Shown here one piece after another: positions 41,984 through 49,903 of a stretch of 64,000 bases of DNA. This DNA comes from Lipingzhangella_A rawalii (GTDB lineage Bacteria; Actinomycetota; Actinomycetes; Streptosporangiales; Streptosporangiaceae), in assembly GCF_031628175.1 (NCBI RefSeq), contig NZ_JAVLVT010000006.1, forward strand, positions 124,001 through 188,000, written 5' to 3'. Position 1 is the stretch's first letter. Each line of letters starts with the position of its first letter. The translations under genes were made by a program, and so were the position numbers. The notes below the pieces were generated by a model. The model was not told the origin of the DNA. It worked only from the letters and a program-made list of their open reading frames with translations, and made no database searches.

Positions 41984-42169
41984 ATGGCGCATCTTCGTGA
42001 CCAGCCGGTGAGCGTCCGGCTGTGCGGGCACCGCGAAAACGTCGCGTGGCTGGCTGACCTGCTGGAGGCCGATCACGACCTGGAGGTCCAGCAGCGCTCA
42101 CAGCCGTATCCGAATCGCGGCGGTGCCCGGGATCAGGTTCGGGTGTATCTCGACGTGATTCAGCACTGA
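41984..42169 (+). CDS. Small AICE protein of unknown function
   Basis: 61 residues: SVRLCGHRENVAWLADLLEADHDLEVQ followed by a basic, polar tail with YPNRGGARDQVRVYLDV. It has the look of a small alpha/beta protein. The same CACCAACCAGGAAGGA ribosome-site leader precedes it, without the hairpin. It ends 18 bases before a GC-rich hairpin. Function unknown. Confidence 0.6.
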   Translation: MAHLRDQPVSVRLCGHRENVAWLADLLEADHDLEVQQRSQPYPNRGGARDQVRVYLDVIQH

Positions 42170-42187
42170 CGAGACAACGGTGACCAC

Positions 42188-42222
42188 GCGGTCCCTGCCC
42201 AATAGCTGCCGGCAGGGACCGC
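42188..42222 (+). terminator. GC-rich hairpin
   Basis: Perfect 12-bp arms GCGGTCCCTGCC and GGCAGGGACCGC with an 11-base loop CAATAGCTGCC, 18 bases past the previous stop. The loop resembles the ATAGCCGCC loop of the family B leaders, so it may belong to that family as well as end transcription. Confidence 0.55.
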
Positions 42223-42229
42223 TTCATAT

Positions 42230-42285
42230 GTCCGTGTGACGCCGGTGCCACCCCACTTCGGGGTGGTGTCGGGGCTACACGGCCC
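42230..42285 (+). ncRNA. Structured leader, family A, copy 2
   Basis: Almost identical to copy 1: outer helix 42232-42237 / 42277-42282, inner hairpin 42242-42254 / 42260-42272. Here it is followed by a family B hairpin before the Nudix gene, the only place where both types stand in tandem. Confidence 0.65.
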
Positions 42286-42301
42286 GCACGTTCCACTCAG
42301 A

Positions 42302-42343
42302 CGGTCCCGGCTGTCAGCCGCCACGCACACACAGCCGAGACCG
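42302..42343 (+). ncRNA. Structured leader, family B, copy 1
   Basis: CGGTCCCGGCTGT / ACAGCCGAGACCG form a 13-bp stem with one mismatch around a 16-base loop containing GCCGCCACGCACAC. The stem sequence differs from other copies but the loop is kept. CACCAACCAGGAAGG and the Nudix start follow. Confidence 0.6.
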
Positions 42344-42376
42344 GACTCCCACCAACCAGGAAGGACACACACGCGT

Positions 42377-42946
42377 ATGCCGAAGATGTGTGATCAGCGC
42401 ACGGTCGGGGTGCTGGTGACCAACGAGCGCGGCCAGACCCTGCTCATTCGCCGCGGTACGGCCCCATCAGGGTTCGCGCCGGTCGCAGGCCATGCCGACC
42501 TCGACACAGCAGGGGACCACAGCGCGCTGGCAACGCTCGCTGATGTCGCCACGGCTGAGGTGTCCGAAGAGGTCGGGCTGGACGTCACAACACTCAGCGC
42601 CACGAGCGTCACCGAACGGTGGATCCCCACCTGGTGTCGGCGCACACGGCCCGCCGGGGTAACCGAGTCGGGACACTTCTGGACCGTCTACACCGCCACG
42701 GCGACTGGTTCGCTGAGGCCCGATCCGCGGGAAACCCAGGGTGCCGGGTGGTACACGAAGGCTGAGATGCAGCGGCTGGCAGCCCGCACGGCCGCCTTCG
42801 CGATCGGACGGCTCTCCGTTCGCGAGTGGGAGCAGCATCCCGGCCTGGAGCCGGTGTGGTGCCTGCTGGGGTGCGAGCTGCGCATTGTGACCCTCGCTCC
42901 CCGCTTCCACTCCGCCATCAGAAACCTCGCCCAGATGGCTACGTAA
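42377..42946 (+). CDS. Nudix hydrolase
   Basis: 189 residues. TVGVLVTNERGQTLLIRRG starts the Nudix fold, and the Nudix box is degenerate but readable (GHAD.. then TAEVSEEVGLDV) with the EVxEExG core; WIPTWC and QGAGWYTKAEMQRLA follow. Many AICEs carry a Nudix gene in the regulatory region, where it is thought to influence excision or maintenance. The box has an insertion (DLDTAGDHSALATLADVA) compared with the 23-residue consensus. Ribosome site GGAAGGA lies 11 bases upstream. Confidence 0.85.
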   Translation: MPKMCDQRTVGVLVTNERGQTLLIRRGTAPSGFAPVAGHADLDTAGDHSALATLADVATAEVSEEVGLDVTTLSATSVTERWIPTWCRRTRPAGVTESGHFWTVYTATATGSLRPDPRETQGAGWYTKAEMQRLAARTAAFAIGRLSVREWEQHPGLEPVWCLLGCELRIVTLAPRFHSAIRNLAQMAT

Positions 42947-43077
42947 CGACGTCGGTGCCTCTGCTGCCTCAGCCCCACAGGCCGGGGAGGTGGGGGAACC
43001 GACCGGTCCACATCACCGCAGCAGACGCGACGACGTCCGCTGCACTCGCCACACCCCATCTCCAGAGAGGAACGCTC

Positions 43078-43296
43078 ATGCAGGTGACCGTTCGCAGTAT
43101 CTACACCCGAGTGGACGACCTTCGGGACTCCATCGCCAACGAGGACGAGTACATCGACCAGGTCGACGCCCGCGAGGAGGTCATGGCGATCTACCAGGAC
43201 GTCATCGACGCCATCGCCACCGGCCACCCCGAGGCCGTGGAACTCGCCACGCAGGCCAAGGCCCTCGCGGCGCTCGACCTCCACGGCCTCCCCTGA
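43078..43296 (+). CDS. Small acidic AICE protein
   Basis: 72 residues, acidic and mainly helical: TRVDDLRDSIANEDEYIDQV, REEVMAIYQDVIDAIA, ELATQAKALAALDL. No known motif. AGAGAGG precedes ATG by about 8 bases. It is followed by a strong hairpin at 43340. Possibly a helical adaptor; function unknown. Confidence 0.6.
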   Translation: MQVTVRSIYTRVDDLRDSIANEDEYIDQVDAREEVMAIYQDVIDAIATGHPEAVELATQAKALAALDLHGLP

Positions 43297-43339
43297 CCGC
43301 ACACCGCACGTCTGACCCGTGCCCGCCCACCACGAATGA

Positions 43340-43375
43340 CGGCCCCACCGGCCGCAAGGCAACCCGGTGGGGCCG
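43340..43375 (+). terminator. GC-rich hairpin terminator
   Basis: Perfect 12-bp arms CGGCCCCACCGG and CCGGTGGGGCCG with a 12-base loop, 44 bases past the previous stop and just before a family A leader. Confidence 0.6.
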
Positions 43376-43381
43376 CTGTGT

Positions 43382-43440
43382 GTCCGTGTGATGCCGGCGC
43401 CACCCCGCGGGTTCGGGGTGGCGCCGGGGCTACATGGTCC
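43382..43440 (+). ncRNA. Structured leader, family A, copy 3 (covarying)
   Basis: Outer helix CCGTGT (43384-43389) / ACATGG (43432-43437) and inner helix CCGGCGCCACCCC (43394-43406) / GGGGTGGCGCCGG (43415-43427). Relative to copies 1 and 2, changes on both strands of the inner helix keep or improve pairing, and the loop is longer. It precedes the WhiB gene with CACCAACCAGGAAGG. Confidence 0.7.
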
Positions 43441-43467
43441 CCGTCCACCAACCAGGAAGGAGCTGCA

Positions 43468-43731
43468 ATGTCGAGCACGCGTGAGCTGCGCCAGGTCTTG
43501 CAGGCTGCCCCGCGGGCCTGCTCTGAGGAACCCGAGCTGTTCTTCGCGCCGGACACGGAGCGGGCCGCGGCCCGCCAGCTGCGGGAACGCGCCGCAGTGG
43601 CCTTGTGTGCGGACTGCCCGGTGCGTCAGGCGTGCCTGGAGTACGCGGTGCGCAACGGCGAGCGCTACGGCGTGTGGGGCGGCGTGCCCGCCTACCAGCT
43701 GCCCACGGCAAACGAGTTGGAGGTGGCGTGA
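43468..43731 (+). CDS. WhiB-like iron-sulfur transcription factor
   Basis: 87 residues. The four cluster-binding Cys are in APRACSEE and ALCADCPVRQACLEYA (C-x2-C-x5-C), followed by the GVWGG turn. The C-terminal basic tail after GVWGG is short and not very basic (VPAYQLPTANELEVA), so DNA contact may depend on a partner sigma factor. WhiB proteins are typical cargo regulators of actinobacterial phages and AICEs. It is translated from the shared AACCAGGAAGG leader. Confidence 0.9.
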   Translation: MSSTRELRQVLQAAPRACSEEPELFFAPDTERAAARQLRERAAVALCADCPVRQACLEYAVRNGERYGVWGGVPAYQLPTANELEVA

Positions 43732-43780
43732 TGCCGAACCACGGCCCGTTTCCGCCCGCAGGTCCGTCTGACACAGAAAT

Positions 43781-43820
43781 GGCCCCGGTGCATAGCCGCC
43801 AAGCACACACCACCGGGGCC
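43781..43820 (+). ncRNA. Structured leader, family B, copy 2
   Basis: Perfect 10-bp stem GGCCCCGGTG / CACCGGGGCC around a 20-base loop with CATAGCCGCCAAGCACA. CACCAACCAGGAAGGAG and the start of the next gene follow after 13 bases. Confidence 0.65.
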
Positions 43821-43849
43821 TCACTCCCACCAACCAGGAAGGAGTAGCT

Positions 43850-44260
43850 ATGTCCACGGTATCAGGTGACGAGATTTCTCTGGATGAGCAGTCGCGTGAG
43901 CTGCGCGAGGACTTGGCCCGGAGCGACGCCAAGGCAAGCCTGCTGCTTGCGGGTGAGGGGGCCCTGCTCGCGGTTCTGGCCGCCGCGCAGCCGTCGGGTC
44001 CCGGACAGTGGGCCGTCGTTGTCGGGATGGTGCTGATGGGTGTGAGTGCGGTGCTGCTGCTGATCGCGGTGCGCCCGCGCATTGGCGGTCCGATGTTGGC
44101 AGGCACGCCGGGCTGGTGGCCGGAGACTCACCTGGGCCGACGGGACGCACTGGCCCGGGTGGCCCGCAGGAAGTTCCGTCTGCTCCGGGCCGCAGTGGAT
44201 CTGTTGGTGGCCGGCGGGGCCGTTGTAGCGACGGGCCTGGGTGTGGAGGTGATCGTGTGA
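43850..44260 (+). CDS. Small two-helix membrane protein (PycTM-like)
   Basis: 136 residues: cytosolic N-terminus LDEQSRELREDLARSDAKAS, membrane helices LLLAGEGALLAVLAA and WAVVVGMVLMGVSAVLLLIAV, a basic loop HLGRRDALARVARRKF, and a third helix at the end. The DAKASLLLA motif followed by paired helices resembles the PycTM membrane effector domain of cyclic-nucleotide defence systems, but no cyclase or nucleotide sensor is beside it. An ordinary transfer or entry-exclusion role is equally possible. Its stop overlaps the next ATG. Confidence 0.6.
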   Translation: MSTVSGDEISLDEQSRELREDLARSDAKASLLLAGEGALLAVLAAAQPSGPGQWAVVVGMVLMGVSAVLLLIAVRPRIGGPMLAGTPGWWPETHLGRRDALARVARRKFRLLRAAVDLLVAGGAVVATGLGVEVIV

Positions 44261-45639
44261 TGTGGCGACGGATGAGTCCCGACGACGTTGTGGCGCAGGC
44301 CCAGGACCGTGCGGATGCCGCTGCCGAGCTGGACGCGATTCGCCGCAGCGGCCCGGATGTGTCGGACCCGGCCCTGAGCACGGATCCGGCGGTGGTGCGG
44401 CATTGGCAGCGCACCACCCGGCGGACCGCGCGGGATGCGATCACCTACGCCACCGAACAGCAGCTGCGGGCCCAACGACGGGATCACCAGCGGGCCGTCG
44501 CGGATGAGCGGCAGGCGGCCCGGCTGGACCGGCGGGCGGCCACGCTGGAGGCCGCGGCGGACGAGTCGAGCCCACAGCGGGCTGTCCTCGCACTGTCGGC
44601 GGTGCGGTCCTACGCCTTGGTCACGCTGCTGGCGGTGTCGGTGGCCCTGTCGGTCGGATCCGCCATCGGGTTGGCGGCCGTGTCGGGCTACCTCACCGAT
44701 CGGGCCGTGGATGGTGTCATCGCGGAGATGGCCGGTACCACCATTTCGACGGTGGCGCTGGTCTATCTGGCGCATCTGCACCGGTGGGGCACGGGCGCCC
44801 CGGCTCCGACGGTGCGCAGACTGTTGTGGGTGATGGCGTTCGTGCCCACCACGATGAGCGCGGGCGCCAACATCGCGGGAATCGCGGTGGGCGCCCCGGT
44901 GAGTTTCCTCAACGTGGTCTGCGCGGTCGGGGCGTTGAGCGCGTCCGCGCTGGCCTACCTGGTGGCCCAAGCCTCCTCAGCCGAGATCCGCGTGAAAGCT
45001 AAGGAACTGGCCCCGGATGCGCCCGCGCAGCTGCGCAGTCAGCGCGACGCGCTGCTGCACAACACCGAGCCCGCCCCCACCACCCAGCCTGCGTCAGAGG
45101 ACCCGCCGGCGGCTGGCTCGGGCGTGGTGCAGTCCGAGGGTGAGCGGCTAATGAACCTGCCGCACCTGCTGCGCGAGGCGCTGGACACCGATGAGGGCCG
45201 GGATTTCGCGATCGATCTGATCACCGAGGGCACCCGGGTGCCGGACACGGTGAGCCGGCTGGACATGGAGTGGCCGGGACCGCCGGAGGACACCGGGAAG
45301 CAGGGTTCCGACCGGTCGGTGTCGGAGGCAGCGAGTGAGTGGCTGCGGGACCACACCCCCGATCCCATCCCGGAGCACGATGCCCCCGAGCCATCCCCGG
45401 GTGGGCAGGGTGCCCACCCGGATGCCCAGCAGGTGCCCACCCCCACCGAGGAATCCCACGAGGGTGCCCACCCCGCGCACGACTCTGCGCCGGCAGGGCC
45501 TGAGGCTCCAACACCGGCCGCTGTGCGCGCCTACCGAGACACCCACCCCACCCAAACCATCAGCGAGATCGCACGCGCGTTCGGCATCAGCCGCCGCACA
45601 GTGAAGCGCTACCTCACAGACGACTCGGGGGGTGGCTGA
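44260..45639 (+). CDS. DUF2637-like transfer membrane protein with C-terminal HTH
   Basis: 459 residues: a charged, helical N-terminal 110 residues (RTARDAITYATEQQLRAQRRD), four membrane segments between about 115 and 250 (YALVTLLAVSVALSVGSAIG, ISTVALVYLAHL, LLWVMAFVPTTMSAGANI, LNVVCAVGALSASALAYLV), then a Pro/Glu-rich linker. The C-terminal helix-turn-helix is TISEIARAFGISRRTVKRYL. DUF2637/SpdB-like proteins accompany TraB and assist spread in mycelium. The HTH tail could anchor element DNA at the membrane. ATG 44260 overlaps the previous stop. Confidence 0.75.
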   Translation: MWRRMSPDDVVAQAQDRADAAAELDAIRRSGPDVSDPALSTDPAVVRHWQRTTRRTARDAITYATEQQLRAQRRDHQRAVADERQAARLDRRAATLEAAADESSPQRAVLALSAVRSYALVTLLAVSVALSVGSAIGLAAVSGYLTDRAVDGVIAEMAGTTISTVALVYLAHLHRWGTGAPAPTVRRLLWVMAFVPTTMSAGANIAGIAVGAPVSFLNVVCAVGALSASALAYLVAQASSAEIRVKAKELAPDAPAQLRSQRDALLHNTEPAPTTQPASEDPPAAGSGVVQSEGERLMNLPHLLREALDTDEGRDFAIDLITEGTRVPDTVSRLDMEWPGPPEDTGKQGSDRSVSEAASEWLRDHTPDPIPEHDAPEPSPGGQGAHPDAQQVPTPTEESHEGAHPAHDSAPAGPEAPTPAAVRAYRDTHPTQTISEIARAFGISRRTVKRYLTDDSGGG

Positions 45640-45773
45640 TGGAGTCCGTGTTCTTCGCCCTGGGGGTGCTGTTTGCGTTCGCCCTGCTGCGGCTGCACTC
45701 CGCGGTGCGGCGCTGGCAGCGCCGTGTCACACGGATGATGCTGGCCCCCTCGAAACGGCGGGAGGCGACATGA
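45639..45773 (+). CDS. Very small single-helix membrane protein
   Basis: 44 residues: one hydrophobic helix SVFFALGVLFAFALLRL followed by a strongly basic tail (RRWQRRVTRMM...SKRRE). ATG overlaps the stop of the DUF2637-like gene (TGATG) and its stop overlaps the next start (ATGA), so it is embedded in a translationally coupled chain and very likely real. It could be a membrane anchor or an entry-exclusion-type peptide. Confidence 0.7.
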   Translation: MESVFFALGVLFAFALLRLHSAVRRWQRRVTRMMLAPSKRREAT

Positions 45774-47326
45774 CCACACCAACCACGGAGGAGGAGCCGT
45801 CGTCGCCAGTCGAGGAGCCGGGGACGGAGTCGCCGGCTCCGAGCCGTCCTGATCCCCCCAGCAGCGACGGCGGGCCGGCCCTCGGAACGTCTCAGCCGGC
45901 CGAGACTGGTGATCCACCGCCTTTGCCTCCACTCGTGGAGACCGGGGTCTCCACGGTGGCCACGGCCACGTCCGGTCTGTATGCGGCCACGGGCGTGGCC
46001 GGGCTGGTCACCGCCGCGGGCGTGACCGCGGCCGGAGCCGTGGCCTACGGGCTGACACGCCGCCGCACCCGGGCCCGCTCGGGTGCGGGCCGGGCCGGAA
46101 CAGCGGGTGGTGCCGGCAGCCGCACCACCAGCCGCATGGGTCGGCTTGGCCGCATGTTGGGCCTGTCCGGCGGTTCCCGTGGGGCGTGCGGAACCCGCAC
46201 GGGTGGGGGCCGCAGCAGCACCCGTCGTGGGACTGCGAGCCGCTCCGGCGGCACCGGCACAGGCCGCAGCAGCGGTGGTGGTGGCCTGTTCGGCAGCGCG
46301 GGAGGAGCTCGTGCTGGACGTAGTGCCGGCCGGTCTGGCGGGTCTGGTTCCCGCGGTGGCGGGGCCGACGCTGCCGGCCGGGGCCGCTCAGGCGGCCTGT
46401 TCGGCGGTTCGCCGGGTACCCGCAGCAGCGGCGGTGGCCTGTTCGGGGCCACCGGCGGGGGACGGGCCGGCCCCTCAGGTGGGAGATCGAGTGGTGGCCT
46501 GTTCGGCCGCTCACGCGGCGCGCACCGCTCTGCGGGCCGAGGGCGGGGGTCGACGACGAAGATCGTGGATCCGGCCCCCTACGTCGCCAAAGGCCTAGGG
46601 ATGCGCTCGGGCTGGGATCGGATCCGCCCTCGGGCTGTGCGGATGCGGCGCTACCTGGCGAACCGGCGGTGGGCACTGCGCGTGCGCAGCTGGTGGGCCC
46701 GGGCCCGCGGTATGGCCACGCATTGGTGGGACCGTCTGCGCGGCCGCGTGTCCACCGATCCCCGCTACGGCCGGCTGTCTGGTGTCCAACTAGGGATTGC
46801 GGCCGCTGCGGTCGGCGCCCTGGGCGCCGCACCCCAGCGGTCCCAGCCCCGGGTGCTGGTGGGACGGGTCATCGGCACCGCCGCTCCTGTTCCCGGAACA
46901 ATTACCGGTCCTACCCGCCGCCCATTCGAACTTCCGGCAGTGACATCACCAGTAGAGGAGGCTGCTATGGCCACTGAAGTACAGCGGGTGACCGACGCCA
47001 CCGACGAGCTGAGGAACGCGTTGGCGTCTCTCGGCGGGAGCCAGGTCGGGATGCTCACCTACGAAATGGGGCTACGGCAACTGGCCCCGGTACTGAAGAC
47101 CCTAGCGGAAGGGTTTTCGGAGATGGGCACCACCGCCGAGGACGAACAACCCCTCGCCCCCGAAGTAACCGAGTTTTTCCACACCATCTCGCAGGCCGTA
47201 CACGCCTCAGCGGAGGTGGCCGACGAACTGCCCGGACTATTCCGGGCCGCGCACGAGACCGAACTCGCCCGCCTGGAGAACCCACGCGTCGCTGAGGCGA
47301 AATGGGACGTCAGTGCCCAAGACTGA
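45770..47326 (+). CDS. GLFG-repeat low-complexity transfer-region protein
   Basis: 518 residues. A Pro/Glu-rich start is followed by a membrane helix near 60-95. A Gly/Ser/Arg-rich disordered stretch of about 150 residues (100-260) has four GLFG motifs (172, 209, 223, 243), each in a GGxLFG context. After a basic, Trp-rich segment (RRWALRVRSWWARARG) comes a second hydrophobic helix, and the C-terminal 120 residues are helical and acidic (EVQRVTDATDELRNALASL). It precedes TraB and is coupled to two other membrane proteins. A scaffold at the transfer pore or a DNA-binding phase is conceivable. No family is recognised. Confidence 0.65.
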   Translation: MTTPTTEEEPSSPVEEPGTESPAPSRPDPPSSDGGPALGTSQPAETGDPPPLPPLVETGVSTVATATSGLYAATGVAGLVTAAGVTAAGAVAYGLTRRRTRARSGAGRAGTAGGAGSRTTSRMGRLGRMLGLSGGSRGACGTRTGGGRSSTRRGTASRSGGTGTGRSSGGGGLFGSAGGARAGRSAGRSGGSGSRGGGADAAGRGRSGGLFGGSPGTRSSGGGLFGATGGGRAGPSGGRSSGGLFGRSRGAHRSAGRGRGSTTKIVDPAPYVAKGLGMRSGWDRIRPRAVRMRRYLANRRWALRVRSWWARARGMATHWWDRLRGRVSTDPRYGRLSGVQLGIAAAAVGALGAAPQRSQPRVLVGRVIGTAAPVPGTITGPTRRPFELPAVTSPVEEAAMATEVQRVTDATDELRNALASLGGSQVGMLTYEMGLRQLAPVLKTLAEGFSEMGTTAEDEQPLAPEVTEFFHTISQAVHASAEVADELPGLFRAAHETELARLENPRVAEAKWDVSAQD

Positions 47327-47332
47327 GAGCCC

Positions 47333-47369
47333 GACGTGGCCCCGAGGCAGTTCGTCTCGGGGCCACGTC
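47333..47369 (+). promoter_or_regulatory. Strong hairpin between the GLFG gene and traB
   Basis: Perfect 14-bp arms GACGTGGCCCCGAG and CTCGGGGCCACGTC with a 9-base loop. It begins 6 bases after the stop and ends 24 bases before the traB ATG. It may end transcription or tune traB expression. Confidence 0.6.
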
Positions 47370-47393
47370 ATGTCGTTGGCAAGGAGACATGCG

Positions 47394-49580
47394 ATGAGCA
47401 CCACGACCGCGGCCCCAGGACGCCCACAATCCACCAAGACCACGAAAGACAAGAAACGCCGGCAGCGCTGGAGTCACCAGCAGGGTCCCGCCCTCGGGGC
47501 GGTCAACGCCGCCAGCGCAGCGCTGGCAGTCGCCAGCGTGGGCACGCTGCCCGAAGTCGGGCTCGACTGGTGGTGGCCCGCAGCCGCCGGCGCGGTCGGC
47601 GCCACCGCCTCGGTGACCCGCTCCGCCACCTCCGGGCAGCCCTGGGGCGCCCGGATCTTCCGCGGAGCCCGCTGGGTGGGCTACACCGGCTGGACCGCCG
47701 CCACCCTGGCCACCGGCGGACCCTGGGACCTCACCACGTTGGGGATCCTGGCCGGCGGCACCACCGCCGCCGCGGTCCTCCAGCCCGTGTTTCGCTCCTA
47801 CGAAATCGCCGCCCAAGACCGCCAGCAGGCCGAAGACCGGATCCGTACGCGCCGGGGATTGGCGGGTGCGTGGGAGGCCCGCATCAACCGGATCTGCAAG
47901 TTCGCCAAACCTGGGGTGCGGGTCACCGATATCGCCGAGTGGAACATGCCCGACCCCCACAGCACCGAGCCGGACGCGACTCGCCAGACCGGCATGTCTA
48001 TCGTGGTCGAGCTACCCGCCGGTGGGGGTTCCTGGAAGACGCTCGCCGCGAAGTCCGAGGAACTGGCCTCGGACGCGGACCTGCCTGATGGGTGCGGCAT
48101 CGAGGTTGCCTCCCACGGCAGCCGCCGCCGTGTCGTGCTGTTCGTGTCCCAGGTGGACGCGCTCGCGGAGGACATCCCCGCCGGGGACGACTACTCCCCA
48201 CTGAGCATCTACGACGACATGCCCGTGGGGATGTACCGCACCGGCGACTACGCCCACATCAACCTCAAATGGTCAGCCGCCGCCCTGATCGGAGCCACCG
48301 GCTCCGGCAAGTCCGCGCACCTGTCCCTGGTGATGCGCCAGCTACTGCGCTGCACCGACACGATCGTGATGGGCATCGACTTCAACGGCGGCAAGGCATT
48401 CAAGCCGTTCCTGCAGCCCTGGCTGGACGGACGCACCAGCAAACCCGCCATCGACTGGGTCGCCACCACCGAGAAGGAAGCCAAGAAGATGCTGGACTTC
48501 CTGCTCCGTGCGAACGAGGTGCGGTCCCACCGGTACTCCGACCTCATGGCACAGGTCAACGACGACAAAGTGCCCTCCACGCCCGCGATTCCGCACGTCA
48601 CCGTGATCACCGACGAGACCGCCGACCTGCCCATGAGTGTCAAGAACAAGCTCGTGGAACTGTCCAACAGGTCGCGGGGCGCCTCCATTCGGCCGCTGAC
48701 CTGCGCACTGCGGGCCGTCAGCGAAGGCGGTCAGCAGGTCCCCAAGCCGCTGCTTGCTCAAGCGTCGGTGCGCACCGCGATGCGCGTCAACGAAGACGAC
48801 GAACTACGCCGGCTCTTCGGCTACGTCCGGGGCCTGCCCAAGGCAGACGAGATGCCCGAACCTGGCTACGGACTCATCCAACCCCACCCCAGCACCCCGC
48901 CGCGGATCTTTCGCGGCTTCCTAGTCAAGCCCTCCGACAGCGACGACGTGGCGGTCGCCACCGACGAACGCCGCCCGGTGCTGGACGAGGCCACCATCAA
49001 CGCCGGCCGCGACGACTACACCAAACGCTGGCAACGCGCCCACGAAGCCGGCTGGCTGGGCACCAAACCACCCGCAGCCCCCCGAAACGAACCGCGACCC
49101 CCGCAGCCGCCACCGGTCGAGGAGACCGCGGAGCGTCCATTGAGCCTGCGCCTTGACGAGATCGACCTGAAGGGAGCAGCGCAGAAGGCACGCCAGCGCC
49201 GCCAAGAACTGGAGGAGAAGAACCGCGAGACCGGAATCGACCGGTGCGAAATCGACGTCGCCTTCGACGAACTCACCGCCGACCTCGAACCCGCACACGG
49301 CAGCGGCACCGTGCCCCGCATCCTCGAAATCGCCCTGGAACAGGCCACCGACCGGGGTGTGCACACCAAGGTCCTGGAGAACGCCACCGGGCTTCCCGCC
49401 ACCCAAATCCGGGACCTGCTGGAACAGATCGGCCTCACCCCGGCTGATCCGTTCCGGATGCACCCCGGAGCAGACGCAGCCAAGAACCGCGGCTACCTCC
49501 GGTCCGCCCTCGACCGCGTGGCCGCCGAGATCCACCTCGGGGACACCCAAGTCCCACCCGAAGTGCGTGACGCACTGTAG
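47394..49580 (+). CDS. traB: TraB-type FtsK/SpoIIIE DNA translocase
   Basis: 728 residues from ATG 47394, with AAGGAG 7 bases upstream. Two N-terminal membrane regions (ALGAVNAASAALAVASVG, WWWPAAAGAVGATASV, and WDLTTLGILAGGTTAAA) precede the motor. Walker A is GATGSGKS (300-307) and Walker B-like HVTVITDETADL. The C-terminal helical region ends with a winged-helix-like part (ILEIALEQATDRGVHTKVLENATG). TraB alone moves double-stranded DNA between mycelia, recognising 8-bp repeats in the clt region. A cluster of CTGTCCCA repeats directly downstream is a good candidate for that site. Confidence 0.92.
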   Translation: MSTTTAAPGRPQSTKTTKDKKRRQRWSHQQGPALGAVNAASAALAVASVGTLPEVGLDWWWPAAAGAVGATASVTRSATSGQPWGARIFRGARWVGYTGWTAATLATGGPWDLTTLGILAGGTTAAAVLQPVFRSYEIAAQDRQQAEDRIRTRRGLAGAWEARINRICKFAKPGVRVTDIAEWNMPDPHSTEPDATRQTGMSIVVELPAGGGSWKTLAAKSEELASDADLPDGCGIEVASHGSRRRVVLFVSQVDALAEDIPAGDDYSPLSIYDDMPVGMYRTGDYAHINLKWSAAALIGATGSGKSAHLSLVMRQLLRCTDTIVMGIDFNGGKAFKPFLQPWLDGRTSKPAIDWVATTEKEAKKMLDFLLRANEVRSHRYSDLMAQVNDDKVPSTPAIPHVTVITDETADLPMSVKNKLVELSNRSRGASIRPLTCALRAVSEGGQQVPKPLLAQASVRTAMRVNEDDELRRLFGYVRGLPKADEMPEPGYGLIQPHPSTPPRIFRGFLVKPSDSDDVAVATDERRPVLDEATINAGRDDYTKRWQRAHEAGWLGTKPPAAPRNEPRPPQPPPVEETAERPLSLRLDEIDLKGAAQKARQRRQELEEKNRETGIDRCEIDVAFDELTADLEPAHGSGTVPRILEIALEQATDRGVHTKVLENATGLPATQIRDLLEQIGLTPADPFRMHPGADAAKNRGYLRSALDRVAAEIHLGDTQVPPEVRDAL

Positions 49581-49589
49581 CCACACGGG

Positions 49590-49785
49590 CTGTCCCAGCA
49601 CCCGCTGTCCCACCCTGGGACAGCCCTGGGACACACCCGCGCGTCCCAGAGGGCTGTCCCAGCCCTGTCCCAGGCCTGTCCCAGGCCCTGACCTGCACAT
49701 CCCAGCCTGGGACAGCCACCAGCCAACACCCCCACACAGCCCGGCACACCCCCCGGTGTTCCGGGCTGGAATAAGAGGTGTCCCA
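49590..49785. repeat. CTGTCCCA repeat cluster downstream of traB
   Basis: CTGTCCCA occurs at 49590, 49605, 49654, 49665 and 49676, and inverted (TGGGACAG) at 49616 and 49708, with near copies at 49627, 49643 and 49779. The last three direct copies are spaced 11 bases apart, about one helical turn. The region 49581-49903 has no gene. It is likely the TraB recognition (clt) locus; a replication iteron array is the alternative. Confidence 0.7.
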
Positions 49786-49824
49786 CCCCCACACCGCCAA
49801 CACACTCCGTGACACCGGATCGTG

Positions 49825-49863
49825 CCCACCACTCCCGAGAATCCACCCCTCGGGAGTGGTGGG
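49825..49863 (+). promoter_or_regulatory. Hairpin leader upstream of the ASCH gene
   Basis: Perfect 15-bp arms CCCACCACTCCCGAG and CTCGGGAGTGGTGGG with a 9-base loop, then a CATCAACCCAGGAAGGA ribosome-site segment like that of the other element genes. The stem sequence is unlike families A and B, but the arrangement is the same. Confidence 0.6.
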
Positions 49864-49903
49864 GGCCAGCCGGCCCACCCCCATCAACCCAGGAAGGAAC
49901 CCC

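Noticed and set aside
46008..46832. 274-residue minus-strand frame opposite the GLFG-repeat gene
   Set aside because: A shadow of the low-complexity Gly/Arg/Ser DNA; the plus-strand gene has coupled start and stop sites.
49590..49785. CRISPR array
   Set aside because: Repeats are 8 bases, occur in both orientations and have irregular short spacing; no cas genes in the window.
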